From Diphasiastrum complanatum (Eukaryota > Streptophyta > Lycopodiopsida > Lycopodiales > Lycopodiaceae): DNA of 64,000 nucleotides. Below, one piece after another: positions 1 to 10,690 of this stretch; position 1 is the stretch's first letter, and each line of letters starts with the position of its first letter. Location of the stretch: the NCBI GenBank assembly GCA_029204225.1, contig CM055103.1, positions 6,880,852-6,944,851 on the forward strand, read 5' to 3'. The position numbers were made by a program, and so were the translations under genes. Below the pieces are notes generated by a model, which was not told the origin of the DNA, ran no database searches, and saw nothing but the letters and a program-made list of their open reading frames with translations.

Positions 1-4
1 GGCA

Positions 5-271
5 TTGGGAAGTAATTCCGATTTGATGAATTTTATTGTTCCTGATGTAGAATTGCATATTCAGGATTATTCTAAAAAACTAGAATTCCATTTTGTTCAT
101 TTAGCTAATGTAGATATTGTTCTTGGGCAACAATGGCATTTTGATAAGAACAAATCATTGAGAATTGATTTTGTTGAGAAATCTTTATCTTTTATTCATG
201 AGAATTCTTTAATTAAGATCAAGGCTAGTTTAAGTGTTGACACTAAAAATGTTAACCCTTATTCTAAATAG
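5..271 (+). pseudogene. Retropepsin-like protease C-terminal part of the chromovirus polyprotein
   Basis: The 88-codon stretch ends in TAG followed directly by TAA. It contains a DIVLGQQWHFDKN segment that corresponds to the hydrophobic-ILG-x-W flap region of gypsy aspartic proteases. The catalytic D-S/T-G motif would lie upstream, outside the window. The reading frame continues in the same phase into the RT region, so the two stops are disruptions rather than a natural end. In the family the protease processes the Gag-Pol polyprotein inside the virus-like particle. Identification rests on this one motif plus its position directly before RT. Confidence 0.7.
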
Positions 272-379
272 TAACTTAATTCTATTATGAAGAATTCTGA
301 TTTTAAAGTTTATTTATGTTTTCATAATGATATCATTTTTTGCAATGATGAAGAACTTAACATAAATGCCATGAATATA

Positions 380-1290
380 TCCAGTGAGAACACTACAGAA
401 TTTGAAGCCTATAATGAACTTAGGCATGAATTCAATGATGTCTTTTTAGACCTTCCTGTAGGTTTACCACCAGAAAGGACAATTGATCATAAAATTGACC
501 TAATACCTGGAGCAATTCCAATCGCACAGCGTCCTTATAGGATGAGTGCATCGGAATAGACTGAGGTAAATAGGCAATTACATGATTACCTGAAAAAGGG
601 GTGGGTACAACCTAGTAAGTCTCCTTGGGCATCACCAATGGTTCTGGTGGCCAAGAAGAATGGGACTATAAGGTTTTGCGTCAACTATAAGAAATTGAAC
701 AAGGTAACCGTTAAGAATAGATATCCACTACCGCGGATGGATGATCTAATAGACTATCTTGGTGGTGCTGGGTACTTTACCAAGATAGATTTAAGATCGG
801 GCTACCATCAGATACACATTAAGGAAAAGATATACCAAAAATCGGGTTTCCAACTCGCTTTGGTCACTACGAATTTTTGGTGTTGCCTTTTGGTTTGACT
901 AATGCACCGACAACTTTCCAACAAATGATGAACGATTTGTTCAGGCCATATTTGGGAAGATTCGTAGTGGTATTCTTAGATGATATCCTAGTGTTCAGAA
1001 GACTTTGGCGGAACATAAAGAGCATCTTAGGATTGTCTTGGACATTCTAAGAAGGGAAAAGCTCTTTGCCAAGGAGTCTAAGTGTGACTTTTTTGCTAAG
1101 GAATTGTCCTACTTGGGGCATAACATTTCCGAACGGGGGGTGGAGATTGAGGCTGATCGTATCCAGAGGGTTATTGATTGGCCTATTCTCACCACAGTTC
1201 GGAAAATCAAGTCTTTCTTGGGGTTTGTGGGATTTTTCCATCGGCATATTCTCCAATTTGCTTGATTGGCATTTTCCCTTACCCAGGCCT
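380..1290 (+). pseudogene. Ty3/gypsy reverse transcriptase, frameshifted
   Basis: The N-terminal RT lead-in (a conserved [10 protein letters not shown]-type stretch) starts near base 420. It is followed by SPWASPMVLVAKKNGTIRFC, by YFTKIDLRSGYHQI (catalytic D in motif A), by the motif reading [13 protein letters not shown] in a second frame at about 870-925, and by FLDDILVF at about 973-996, which is the YxDD-type catalytic motif. The thumb and connection region continues at 1005-1265 in a third frame (CDFFAKELSYLGH, then IKSFLGFVGFFHR). A TAG at 557-559 and at least two frameshifts (about 830-860, about 996-1005) break it. The role would be RNA-directed DNA synthesis in cytoplasmic particles. 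The identification is secure and the gene is dead. Confidence 0.92.
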
Positions 1291-1377
1291 TGAAAGGCTA
1301 TAAGAAGCTAAGCCGGAGGGCTAAGAGTTCACTAGTGGTGTGGACGGAGGATATGAATAATTTTTTTAAGTGTCACT

Positions 1378-1833
1378 TTGGCACCAATACTAATCGTTGG
1401 CGATCCTAATAAGACTTTTGTGGTTAGGATTGATGCCAATGATTATGCTATTGGAGCTGTTTTGATGCAGGATGGACATCCTGTGGCATATGAAAACAAG
1501 GAACTCAATCTTGTTCAGTCTAGGTATTGTACCTATGAGAAGGAACTGTTTGCAATTGTTCATTCCTTGAAAATTTGGCGACATTATTTGTATGGAGCCA
1601 TATTTGAAGTTTTGACGGATCATCAGACTCTTCGATATTTCTGTGATGCTACAGATTTAAAGGGGAGGCAAGCTAGATGGGCTGAGCTGATGCAAATCTT
1701 TGACTTTTCTATACGTTATTGTAAAGGAAGTCAAAATATTCTAGCGAATGCTTTGAGTCGGTTACTGGTTATTAATCAGTTGTGCTTTACTGTTATAGAA
1801 CCGGAGTTGTTTCAGTCTCTTCAAAGACTATAA
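1378..1833 (+). pseudogene. Ty3/gypsy RNase H domain
   Basis: This 151-codon frame starts with the first conserved aspartate strand (VVRIDANDYAIGAVLMQ) and continues with YCTYEKELFAIVHSLKIWRHY and VLTDHQTLRYF, the D-E-D residues of gypsy RNase H. It ends with the basic tail including NILANALSRL, the counterpart of the usual ADALSR motif. It is in a different frame from the RT thumb upstream, so a frameshift lies between about 1290 and 1378. The domain removes the RNA strand during reverse transcription. The catalytic residues look intact although the surrounding polyprotein is broken. Confidence 0.92.
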
Positions 1834-1879
1834 GAGTCCGATCCTTTTTTTGGAAAGTATTGGCAACAAGTACTTTCGA

Positions 1880-2850
1880 GGTTCAATTCAGGTTTGCAAG
1901 ATTCCTCGAATCAGGGAAAGACTGAAACAAATTTTCTAATTCGAAATAGGATTTTGTTCCGTAAAAAAAAGGTGTGTGTACCGGAGAATGACAATATAAG
2001 GGCCCAAATCTTGCATGAGTGTCATGATAGTCCATGCGCATGACATCCGGGTATACAAAGAACACTTGACTTAGTTCGAAGGCAATTTTGGTGGCCTAAG
2101 ATGAAAAGTTAGCTAGTGGCCTATGTACTTAAATGTACTAAGTGCCAGTTAAATAAAGCAGAGAGGCTAAAAGCTAGTGGCCTATTACATCCTTTAGATA
2201 TTCCTACCGAAAAGTGGGAAAATATATCTATGGATTTTGTGGTTGGGCTTCCACGTACAGGGAAGGGCCACGATTCGGTTTGGGTCATTGTTGACAGACT
2301 TACGAAGTTTGCTCAATTTATCCCAATGAAAACTACTGTTAAAGCTTCAGAACTAGCTCAACTGTTTGTTGAGAAGCTTTTTCGACTCTACGTGCTGCCT
2401 TGCGATATCAGTGACCGTGACCCAAAATTCACTGGGAATTTTTGGCAAGCAGTAATTGAAAAGTTGGAAACAACTTTAAATTTGAGTTCTATAGATCATC
2501 AAGGAATCAGACGGTCAAATGGAAAGGACCAATTAGACGATGGAGGATATGCTTCGAGCATATGTGGGCCATCGGCAGTCTGATTGAGAACAATACCTTC
2601 CACTAGTGGAATTTGCATATAACTGTGTAAAATATTCTGCGACCTGATTCAGCCCTTTCATGCTTATGTATGGTTTTCAACCTCGATCACCAATTAGTGT
2701 TGGCATGAAAAACCTACGGGTGCAAGCTGCAGCTGATTTCCTTGCGGATATGCAAGAAATGTTACAGCTGGCTAAAGATAGCATAAAAAGTGCCCAGGAC
2801 AAGGCAAGGCACTATGCTGATCTATCTCGGAAGCACAAGGTAGTCATGGT
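1880..2850 (+). pseudogene. Ty3/gypsy integrase (zinc-binding and catalytic core), frameshifted
   Basis: The HHCC zinc-binding module is visible as HECHDSP, an in-frame TGA, then HPGIQRTLDLVRRQFWWPKM, and further on CTKCQLNK. The catalytic core has SMDFVVGLP (first D) and SDRDPKFTGNFWQ (second D). The glutamate region at about 2490-2560 is out of frame: residues resembling the YHPQSDGQ...E block appear in another phase. After base 2660 the frame MLMYGFQPRSP corresponds to the conserved post-catalytic segment. Stops include TAG at about 2110 and TGA near 2581. The domain would insert the cDNA into the host chromosome. Confidence 0.9.
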
Positions 2851-2860
2851 CAACGATTGA

Positions 2861-3290
2861 GTGTTTTTGAGAGTCCCAAGTCACTTTAGGGGCTTGAAAA
2901 CTATTAAGTGTACAAAGTTGACGCCTAGGTATTGCGGTCATTTTAAGGTTATCCAAGTGATAAACAAGGTCTCATACAAACTAGACCTTTCAGCTAACGT
3001 TGGAATTCATCCTGTTTTCCACGTTAGTAAGTTGAAACCCTTGTTGGGGGTTGGGGAGACCCTGATCCCTGTGGAAGATCTAGTGGAACTTCTTCGTGAT
3101 GAGTCCGTGAGTGGACCACCTGAACCCGAGGCAATTGTTAATAGCCGGCAGAGAACTCTATGGAGTAGAGTACTTCGAAAATTTTTAGTCAGGTGGAGGG
3201 GCAAATCAGAAGAGGAGGATACCTAGGAAAAGGAAGCTGATCTCCAGAAGAATTTTCCAGATTTTTCTCTACAAGGAAAAATTTAAGTTT
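2861..3290 (+). pseudogene. Integrase C-terminus with chromodomain-like tail
   Basis: The frame holds a GPF-type integrase C-terminal module (LTPRYCGHFKVIQVINKVSYKLDL, then IHPVFHVSKLKP). It is followed by PEAIVNSRQRTL and FLVRWRGKSEEEDT, then a stop where Trp-Glu would be expected. This is the pattern of a group-type chromodomain (V-x-W-x-G, then E-x-x-T-W-E), which tethers chromoviral integrase to marked chromatin. A TAG follows EEEDT at 3223-3225, and related residues continue after it. This defines the element as a chromovirus. Confidence 0.85.
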
Positions 3291-3302
3291 AGGGGGAAGG
3301 AA

Positions 3303-4366
3303 TGTTACATACCTATGTAACTAGTAGTACTTTAGACCCCTAATAGTCCATTTAGTGTTGGGGGCTAAATGGCAAGGTACCCTTAGGATTAAGGGTATGT
3401 GCCCTTGGATAAGGACAGACAACTGACTATACCTTAGTTGGAGGTATGGAGTCACATGACCCTTGGATAAGGGGTACCCTTAGTATTAAGGGTAGGTGTC
3501 TTAGATTAAGGTACTAGTGTCCTTGATTAAGGACAGGTAGGTGTCTATGCCTTGGATGGAGGTATGGAACCTAGAGAGGTGTTAGAAAGTCATTGGATGA
3601 CTATTTTTCTAAACCTTGGGTCTCAACCTTGAACCATATCACTTTATTGGTCTAGGACCAAAGTATACTTGCACAACTTGGGCAATGGGACCTAGTAGGA
3701 GGGCGCCCTTCTAAAGTGTCCATTGAGTTCCCAACTCCCACAAGAAAGACATTCAAAGAGTCATAGGTTATGGAAGGAGTCTCTTGACATTCCATAAGCC
3801 TATGGAGGCTCTTGGAGATTCTTTAAATCCCCTAGGCTTCTCTCTTTCTCATTGGATGAGCATGGAACTCCATAGTGCATTGGAGGGATCCATGGGCCAT
3901 CTATATGAGGGTAGTAGAGCACCCATTGGGGGAGAGAGATCTCTCTTGTTTGCTTGGCTTATGCTCTAGTGTTGCTACTAATGCGTAGAGTGCTTTCTTG
4001 TGGTAGTATGCTTGAGGTTTGGATCTTGCTTATGGTATGGGACATAAGTAGGGTTTGGATCTTGAGTATGCTATGGAGTGTTGTGGTATGCTTGTGATTT
4101 GTTTATGGTTAGCAAGGGGGTGCTAGATAGGTCTTGCTTGGAGCTTGGATCTAGCTATGGTTGGGTGGTGAATACTTGAGGCCAGCTTGTTATCTATCTT
4201 TGTGTTTAAAGAGTAGGGACACAAGTGGATGAGAGATCCTTGGAGGCTTGCATATCCTTACTTACAGGTGGAGGCATCCTAGCTTGGAGTTGGGGAGCAT
4301 CTTGAAGCTTGCAGGTTGTTTGGAGGACATTTGGAGGCTCTACCTTGGATTTGGAGGACTTCCTCA
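3303..4366 (+). repeat. Probable 3' LTR of the chromovirus
   Basis: The LTR start is well supported: the purine tract AGGGGGAAGG at 3291-3300 is followed by TGTTACATACC. The 3' end at the CA near 4366 is an estimate. It rests on the drop from GC-richer, TGG-rich sequence to AT-rich sequence and on a TG...CA boundary. No second LTR is available for comparison. The LTR contains short internal repeats of the type CCTTGGATAAGG and CCTTAGGATTAAGGGT between 3375 and 3560. No long ORF is present. Confidence 0.55.
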
Positions 4367-4379
4367 CTTCTAATTGTAA

Positions 4380-7300
4380 AACTTAGAATCCACAATTCTA
4401 AGATATAATATTCATTCAACTAGAATCTCTAGGAGAATCATTAAGGTATGAAATGATTAAAACTCAACTTTGACTATCCGAGATACTTCTCTTGAGTTGA
4501 ATGTCCCTGTTTCTAGCATTATTTTCAAGAAAATATCAATCATTCCTCTTAATAGATTTTTCTGTCTCCTATGAAAACTGGAGATCCAATCACAGAACTG
4601 TACCCAAGCACATGTAGACCATAATCTATAGCATAATAGGATCCACTAGACTAAATAAATTCAAGTTAAATAACTTATCTCATGAGAATATCTATGAGAT
4701 CCATAGATTCTCAATAAAACACTGGAGTAAAGAAATTCAAGACATTGATCTAAATTCTTAACTCTCATAATAGATCAAGAATTATTCATCACACTTAAAA
4801 ATCATCACATTTTCTTATAATGAGTCTGACAACAATTAAGTATCTATTTATGATCTGTCAATCATAAATATTTAGACTCCTATGATTCATCAATCATAAC
4901 TCACTGGAATCCAAAATCATACCTAATCATTATAGGATATTGGAGTATATGGCCAACATAACTCAGGAAAAGTAAAAATCATTCCAAAATCTTTCTCATC
5001 AAAAAATACTGGGTAAATATTTCCCAAACTGGGTTCTTTGACCGAAGTGCTAGATATTCAAGTTTTATATGGCACTGGTAATTAAAGACAAAAAAAACAT
5101 ACCAAAATGATAATGACAATCATCTTCAACCACAAAAAAAAACTTTAGATTACCATCTAGAATCAAATCTAGATACCCGAAGTCCTGTTGAATACAAATT
5201 TGGTTGTTATTCTCGGGATCATTATGATATGCTATCCAATTAAGCTCTTTGGAATACAATCACTAATGAATTGAGTCTATTTCTTAACTAAAGAATATTC
5301 TATGCCAAGAATAATGTATATCCAATGCACATAATTTTCACTGGTAAATCCTGATGATTCACCATTGAAAATTTACTAATCATGCACCTTACAGGCAATA
5401 TAATTCAAAGCTATCAGTCACTGGTGAATCCTTTCCACACTGATTGTTTTACCAATTAACTTTATTCAGGAGTAGTCAACTACTCAAGTTAATTGCCAAT
5501 GACTCATAAATCTTGATGTATAGGTGTTGAATTCAATTATACTAGTATAACACCACATTTAGGTCCTCATCTAAATCATTTATAAGTTAGCTCAGAAACC
5601 TTCCACAAAAAGATCTGTTAACTCTGCAAGTATCTGTCAAAACAATACTTGATCATATGTTTATGTTCACTGACTAGGTTAAGTGCACCAAATAACCCTA
5701 GTAACCAGGAATACACAATAGATTCATACAAGATTAATCGTGCACATACGTGAAGAATCTCACTATGACCCAGTACGTAAACACATTCTTATCTAGTAGA
5801 TTCCTCCAGAACCCACATATGTTACTCACATACTTCATCGAGAATCTTGTAACTTGGCTACAAAATAATTTCTGTTTCTCATGAGAAAAAAAAAAAACAG
5901 GAAAATCTCTGAGATGAATAACATTCACTCTCATTAGTTTTCCAATCCAAATTACCTCTAATAACATAATTTCTTCCATTCAATCAACCCTTTCTCGATC
6001 CTAGTACTCAAACTAAGATTAGGTTGATCTACTACAGACACTCCAGACTCAAACTTTGATCAAACTTACTCCTATTCCAATTAGAATGGAATTAGTAACT
6101 TCTGACCTTTCAATGTACTACTTATAGATAATGATTTAAATTTAAACCAATTCTAGTTCCAGCTTGTTCCACACAATCCTTAGAGAAATTTCTCTTATTT
6201 GAAAAGTTCCAATTTGGTATCTTACTTTGAAACTATCTGAAATTACTTTCAGAAAATCTCATTTCTATACCACAGCTAGTTCTCTTTCGAAGCTATGGAA
6301 CCAACAGATCTTCAAATAGAATTTTATCACATCACTTCATCCCTCTTTTTAAAGAAATTATCAATTTCTATAAAAGTTAATCGGAAAGATGACATGAAAA
6401 TATCCAAATTCATGAAAAGTCAGTAATAAGTGCATTCCATTGAAGCATTCACTCTATTACAAACATGATTTTTTCTTCAAATATTTTCAACCCGAGTGAC
6501 AGTACTATCGTTCCTCTGACATCCATTTATGCAAAAGAGATATATGAATTATCTGAAGTTATTTGAATTTCAAGTTTATTTACCAAAATAGTAATTCATA
6601 TGATATAACAGTCTTTCAAAAGAATAACTTCATGCTAAAAAGAATCATATAAACTAGTTTGATATCTTATATTTGAGAAATTACTAAGAATCAAATGATT
6701 AATTAATAAAGTGAGAAATATATTTGAGGGCTTCTGATTTTGTAAATAGTGAGATACCCCATTGGGATCTAGATTAAACCTTAAAATTTTCCAAAATTAA
6801 TCAATGGTTTTTCTTTTCCCCATATCATGACTAGGTACTAAAATACTTCACTGATAATCAAATCTTTACAGTCCTAGAATTTATTTTCCAAAATTACTGA
6901 TGTCCTGTACCACCAACTTTTCCTTCCAGAAAACCCTTAACCGCCTAATCTGATATCCTAGAAATTCATTGATCATCTACCTGTTCTATATTCCATAAAG
7001 GATATTACCTCTTGTTCCCAAAAACTAGAGAATTCATTTATTTAGGTGACTGCATGCGTATCAGATGGATACCACAGATCCATACCTGACCCTGTGATTT
7101 AAGTAGAAGAATTAACATGGTTCAACATTACATTCTGGTCCTTCCAGGTTAGTGATAAGCTTCGAATCCCTATGGATCCAAGAGCATTAACTCTAGGAAC
7201 AAGGTTCTATCAATTATTAGATCCAATTTAATCCATGTATCAGATTCACATAGATATCAATCAAGAATTCAACTGAATGAATTCGATCCAGGAAATTAAT

Positions 7301-8120
7301 ATACGATATTAAGAGATTATTCCTTGGGATTACCAAAATCCTAACTGCGAGATACATTTCCCCATCACACTTACTACCTCTGATGTCCACTCTTCTTCTC
7401 CCCTTAGGATTTTTAGTCCCCTAAAAATCTATTTTTGCTAAGGTACTACTAAGATGTACAGACATTAGTAAATGTAAGTTCATTATTGTAAGAAAAAGTC
7501 TGAAACAATTTCATTTCTATCCTATACCTAGGTTGAATCACCGATATACAAAAATCATTCACTAGTATGAAAAAACAGTACTACTCTGATTTTTTGCATA
7601 TAATTCGCCATAGGATTTAACCAGAAAATAAAATTAGTTTTTCACTTTTTATCAATTCTTAACAATTACAATTTTTTCAATAAAATTGGATTGTTTTTTC
7701 TTTTATTGACTGGTTTGGCATTACTCCATCAATATAAAAAAAACTATCAAAATGTCAGAATATGAAATTACATGAATGAAAATCCTACCAATAGGATTTT
7801 AGTAACTCTTAAATTATATCCAACAAGATTTCATTGTTCGGATAAAGAGTTCTGTCACCACTCATTCTGTCTGGCCATTTTATATTGTTTGACAGTTTTT
7901 AAATTCAATTTTGACGAGTATCTTGCACAAACGTTCACTTGACCCATTTCTAACGATCAATATCCATCAGAAATATATCAAACAAGTAGCCAATTTCAAA
8001 TTTTAACCAAATATGAAATTCAACAGAAAAGAAAACAAATTCAATTTTAACTTTCAACCTGGGAGTACCATACTCCAAAAGTTAAATTGACATTACTATA
8101 TAAACTGCCAGGAAATTCAT
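4380..8120 (-). repeat. Non-coding dispersed repeat, diverged inverted relative of 25620-27190
   Basis: There is no credible ORF over 3.7 kb. By eye, 4390-5960 aligns to the reverse complement of about 25620-27190: the ATGATTCATCAATCATAA block at about 4881 matches the complement near 26655, AATCATTCCAAAATCTTT at about 4977 matches near 26575, and GTAATTAAAGACA at about 5078 matches near 26460. The right part, about 7150-8120, aligns in direct orientation with 19190-19870 (shared CTAGGAA-AAGGTTCT, AATTCAACT-AATGAATTCGA and CTGGGAGTAC blocks). The minus orientation is assigned because the 24.1-27.9 kb relative follows a plus-strand PBS-like site. This may be a non-autonomous retrotransposon interior, but no terminal structure was found at this copy. 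Confidence 0.6.
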
Positions 8121-8285
8121 TGCGGTTCCTTCTGTCAAATTTACATTATCTAGAACTAGGAAATGATTTAGCCTTAGTGAAAACATTGTGACTAACTCTG
8201 ACTAATAAACTCAATGTAGTCAATTCAATAATCTAAACTCACTCCATTATTTTCCATAGATAACAAAAAAAACATGGTACGAGAC

Positions 8286-9360
8286 CACTCAAAATAATGC
8301 TTCTTGGTTTCCAAGGAGAGGCTCGAACTTGAGACCAAAGAAACTTTGGATTTCAAGATAACCAATTGAGCCAACACCCTTGACTCACTCAAAGTAATGC
8401 TTCTTGGTTTCCAAGGGGAGGCTCAAACCTAAGACCAAAGAAACTTTGGATGTCAAGCTAACCAACTAAGCCAACCCCGTTGGTTCACTCAAAGTAATGC
8501 TTCTTGGTTTCCAAGGGGAGGCTCGAACCTGGGACCAAAGAAACTTTGGATGCCAAGCTAACCAGTTGAGCGAACCCCGTTGGGTCACTCAAAGTAATGC
8601 TTCTTGGTTTCCAAGGGAAGGCTCGAACTTGAGACCAAAGAAACTTTGGATGTCAAAGTAATGCTTCTTGGTTTCCAAGGGGAGGCTCGAACCTAAGACC
8701 AAAGAAACTTTGGATGTCAAGCTAACCAACTAAGCCAACCCCATTGATTATGTCAAAGTAATGCTTCTTGGTTTCCAAGGGGAGGCTCGAACCTGGGACC
8801 AAAGAAACTTTGGATGCCAAGCTAACCAGTTGAGCCAACCCCGTTGGGTATGTCAAAGTAATGCTTCTTGGTTTCCAAGGGGAGGCTCGAACCTGGGACC
8901 AAAGAAACTTTGGATGCCAAGCTAACCAGTTGAGCCAACCCCGTTGGGTATGTCAAAGTAATGCTTCTTGGTTTCCAAGGGAAGGCTCGAACTTGAGACC
9001 AAAGAAACTTTGGATGTCAAGCTAACCAATTGAGCCAACTCCCTTCATGTCAAAGTAATGCTTCTTGGTTTCCAAGGGGAGGCTCGAACGTGAGACCAAA
9101 GAAACTTTGGATGTCAAGCTAACCAACTAAGACAACCCCGTTGGGTCATGTCAAAGTAATGCTTCTTGGTTTCCAAGGAGAGGCTCGAACTTGAGACCAA
9201 AGAAACTTTGGATGTCAAGATAACCAATTGAGCCAACACCCTTAAACTATGTCAAAGTAATGCTTCTTGGTTTCCAAGGGGAGGCTCGAACCTGGGACCA
9301 AAGAAACTTTGGATGCCAAGCTAACCAGTTGAGCCAACGCCGTTGGGTATGTCAAAGTAA
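8286..9360 (-). repeat. Tandem array of 11 tRNA-like (SINE-head-like) units, period about 100 bp
   Basis: The landmark AATGCTTCTTGG starts at 8296, 8396, 8496, 8596, 8660, 8760, 8860, 8960, 9057, 9158 and 9259, giving periods of 100 with one 64-bp unit (unit 4) and small variations. Read on the minus strand each full unit has TGGCTCAACTGG, one mismatch from the Pol III A-box consensus, then about 32 nt, then GGTTCGAGCC, close to the B-box consensus. These lie in a 64-nt stretch from GGGG to CCCC resembling a shortened tRNA. Two three-base-loop hairpins flank it: CTTGG-TTT-CCAAG and CCAAAG-AAA-CTTTGG. The 64-bp unit lacks the A box. It is best described as a tRNA-derived minisatellite. Confidence 0.85.
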
Positions 9361-9372
9361 AAATAATTAAGT

Positions 9373-9661
9373 AAGTAGATGCGCAAACACTCTAAGAGAA
9401 AGGTAATCCATCAGCAGCTTTATAGAAGTGAAAGACATCATAGTCTAGTGCATACATCAGCTCATCTGACATCAAAAGGCCTGATAGACAGATGACCAAA
9501 TTAATTTTTGCTTGACAATAAGTGAAAGATAGTGCTGTACTTTATTCATGTAGTTTAAGCAGTTATCGCTACAACATTTAATTAAGAGCACAACTAAGGT
9601 GTCACTGTTTGCTGAGAAACTGAGTCTTGAGAGTCTCGACTCCTCATAACAATAACACGCA
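9373..9661. other. Gap between the tRNA-like array and the ginkbilobin-like gene
   Basis: About 290 bases without an ORF or recognised repeat. For the minus-strand gene at 9670-10077 this is downstream sequence and probably includes the 3' UTR end and flank. Confidence 0.5.
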
Positions 9662-9671
9662 TTTATTTATT
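9662..9671 (-). promoter_or_regulatory. Overlapping polyadenylation signals at the gene's stop codon
   Basis: On the minus strand the coding frame ends TTC TAA TAA, and two AATAAA hexamers overlap there, at 9671-9666 and 9667-9662. AATAAA is the strongest plant near-upstream element. Its overlap with the stop implies a very short 3' UTR if it is used. Whether it is used is unknown. Confidence 0.45.
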
Positions 9672-10077
9672 AGAAATTTTCGTCAAAGAAATTGTAAAAC
9701 CCATAACGCACAGCGGCTTGCCCCACGAGATCACTTGAGCCACCAGGACCGAAGCCGTGGCATCCAGTAATTACGTCATTCCAGAGATTAATTAGTACAG
9801 TGATACAGACTGCATTGCTGAGGAGGCAGATCGCCTCTCCATACACTGTTACCAAGGCGGTCACAGGGAGTATTAATTGGGTTGGGGTGTTGCCGGATTG
9901 GGTGTGTTCGCTGAGCTGGTCTTGTAATTGTTGGATGAATGGGATGATAGGATCCGTCGGCTTATATATGCCGCCGGGTTCGCATCTAATGGTCTTCTGA
10001 CCAGTAAGTACGCCCTGACAAAGTTGCGTTATGGAAAGAATGGTTACCGTCACGAGGCCGATTGGATATGTTGCCAT
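9670..10077 (-). CDS. Ginkbilobin-2-like (DUF26, stress-antifungal) secreted protein, 135 aa
   Basis: This is an intact ATG-to-TAA frame of 135 codons, close to the known precursor length of ginkbilobin-2 (about 134 aa). Residues 1-26 form a signal peptide with a hydrophobic core (IGLVTVTILSI). The mature part follows the single-domain DUF26 layout: first Cys (C32), a PFIQQLQDQL-type helix, YGEAIC (C84) with C91 six residues on, INLWNDVITGC (C106), and a Tyr/Phe-rich C-terminus. DUF26 normally has C-x8-C-x2-C plus a late Cys. Here the spacing is C-x6-C, the third Cys position is Val94, and the late Cys position is Gly/Gln119-120. The fold class suggests apoplastic secretion and mannose-binding antifungal activity, but the divergence makes function uncertain. 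It could be a diverged paralogue or a recent pseudogene. No intron is seen. Confidence 0.62.
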   Translation of the reverse strand: MATYPIGLVTVTILSITQLCQGVLTGQKTIRCEPGGIYKPTDPIIPFIQQLQDQLSEHTQSGNTPTQLILPVTALVTVYGEAICLLSNAVCITVLINLWNDVITGCHGFGPGGSSDLVGQAAVRYGFYNFFDENF

Positions 10078-10132
10078 GCCTGCAGCAGCTTGCTCGTACA
10101 GATCCTACATCAAATGCAATTATTTGCATTTG

Positions 10133-10137
<5 letters not shown>

Positions 10138-10174
<37 letters not shown>
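10138..10174. repeat. (TA)n microsatellite
   Basis: About 37 bp of uninterrupted TA dinucleotides lie 60-100 bp upstream of the ATG of the minus-strand ginkbilobin-like gene. They could act as a variable-length TATA-rich promoter segment, but nothing else supports this. Confidence 0.9.
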
Positions 10175-10176
<2 letters not shown>

Positions 10177-10499
10177 ATCCATCACCCATATGTGAATAAG
10201 TGCATCACATCTTTAAAGAGCAATTCTAAAACTCATCAAGGCTTTGTTGAATTGTTCTAACTTCTAACAAAAGAATCTTTACTCTTGTTGCAAGAGAAAG
10301 AATCTTTACCTCTTGTTGCCTTTTTGGGAGGAGAGTTGAGAGGCCTCTCTCTCTACTTAGTATCCAAAATCAAAGTAGTTACTCTTAACTTTAACTATAC
10401 AGTCCAAGAGGTGCTCCTGAGTCGGTTATTCCTATTTGAGTTGGGCTTCGGCTTTTATGTGATTTCATAGGTTCATAATTGATGATACAACATCCATGA

Positions 10500-10690
10500 T
10501 CGTGCCCTCTAGACAAGGTATAGATGCCATGGCATCCATGGCCGTGCCCTCTAGACCAGGTATAGATGCCATGGCATTCATGAGCCCACCACCACGAGTT
10601 GATAATACCAACAAACATCCATGACGCTGCCATCTAGACAAGGTATAGATGCCATTTGTTCATGAGCCCACCACCATGTAGCCAAGAAGC
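10500..10690. repeat. Minisatellite with CTCTAGACAAGGTATAGATGCC-type units
   Basis: Three copies of a unit built on CTAGACAAGGTATAGATGCC, each followed by a variable ATGGCATCCATG or TTTGTTCATGAGCCC tail, occur at about 10509, 10549 and 10633. The last two share CATGAGCCCACCACCA. It is non-coding. Confidence 0.65.

Larger units (their letters stand above)
1..3299 (+). mobile_element. Ty3/gypsy chromovirus-type LTR retrotransposon, 5' end outside window, degenerate
   Basis: The plus strand carries the canonical Ty3/gypsy pol order: protease, reverse transcriptase, RNase H, integrase, then a chromodomain-like C-terminus. The gag region and 5' LTR lie outside the window. The polyprotein is broken by in-frame stops (for example TAG TAA after base 268, and TAG at 557-559) and by frameshifts near base 830 and base 1000, around 1290-1380, and near 2480 and 2600. 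It cannot encode an active polyprotein. A purine-rich tract at 3291-3300 is followed by TGTTACAT, the expected polypurine tract and 3' LTR start. The chromodomain and the RT style place it among chromoviruses. The lineage within chromoviruses is not determined. Confidence 0.93.

Noticed and set aside
6942-6958. CTAATCTGATATCC as a degenerate PBS for the 4380-8120 repeat
   Set aside because: It matches only loosely, lies inside the repeat rather than at its edge, and no LTR boundary adjoins it.
8286-9360. Functional tRNA gene cluster
   Set aside because: Units are only 64 nt from GGGG to CCCC, lack a normal anticodon arm and loop, and have a mismatched acceptor stem, so they are tRNA-derived rather than tRNA genes.
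8286-9360. CRISPR-like array
   Set aside because: The whole 100-bp period is conserved with no unique spacers, and the context is a plant nuclear genome.
9800-10260. Plus-strand ORFs overlapping the ginkbilobin-like gene
   Set aside because: They are antisense shadows. The minus-strand frame alone shows signal peptide, cysteine pattern and AATAAA sites.
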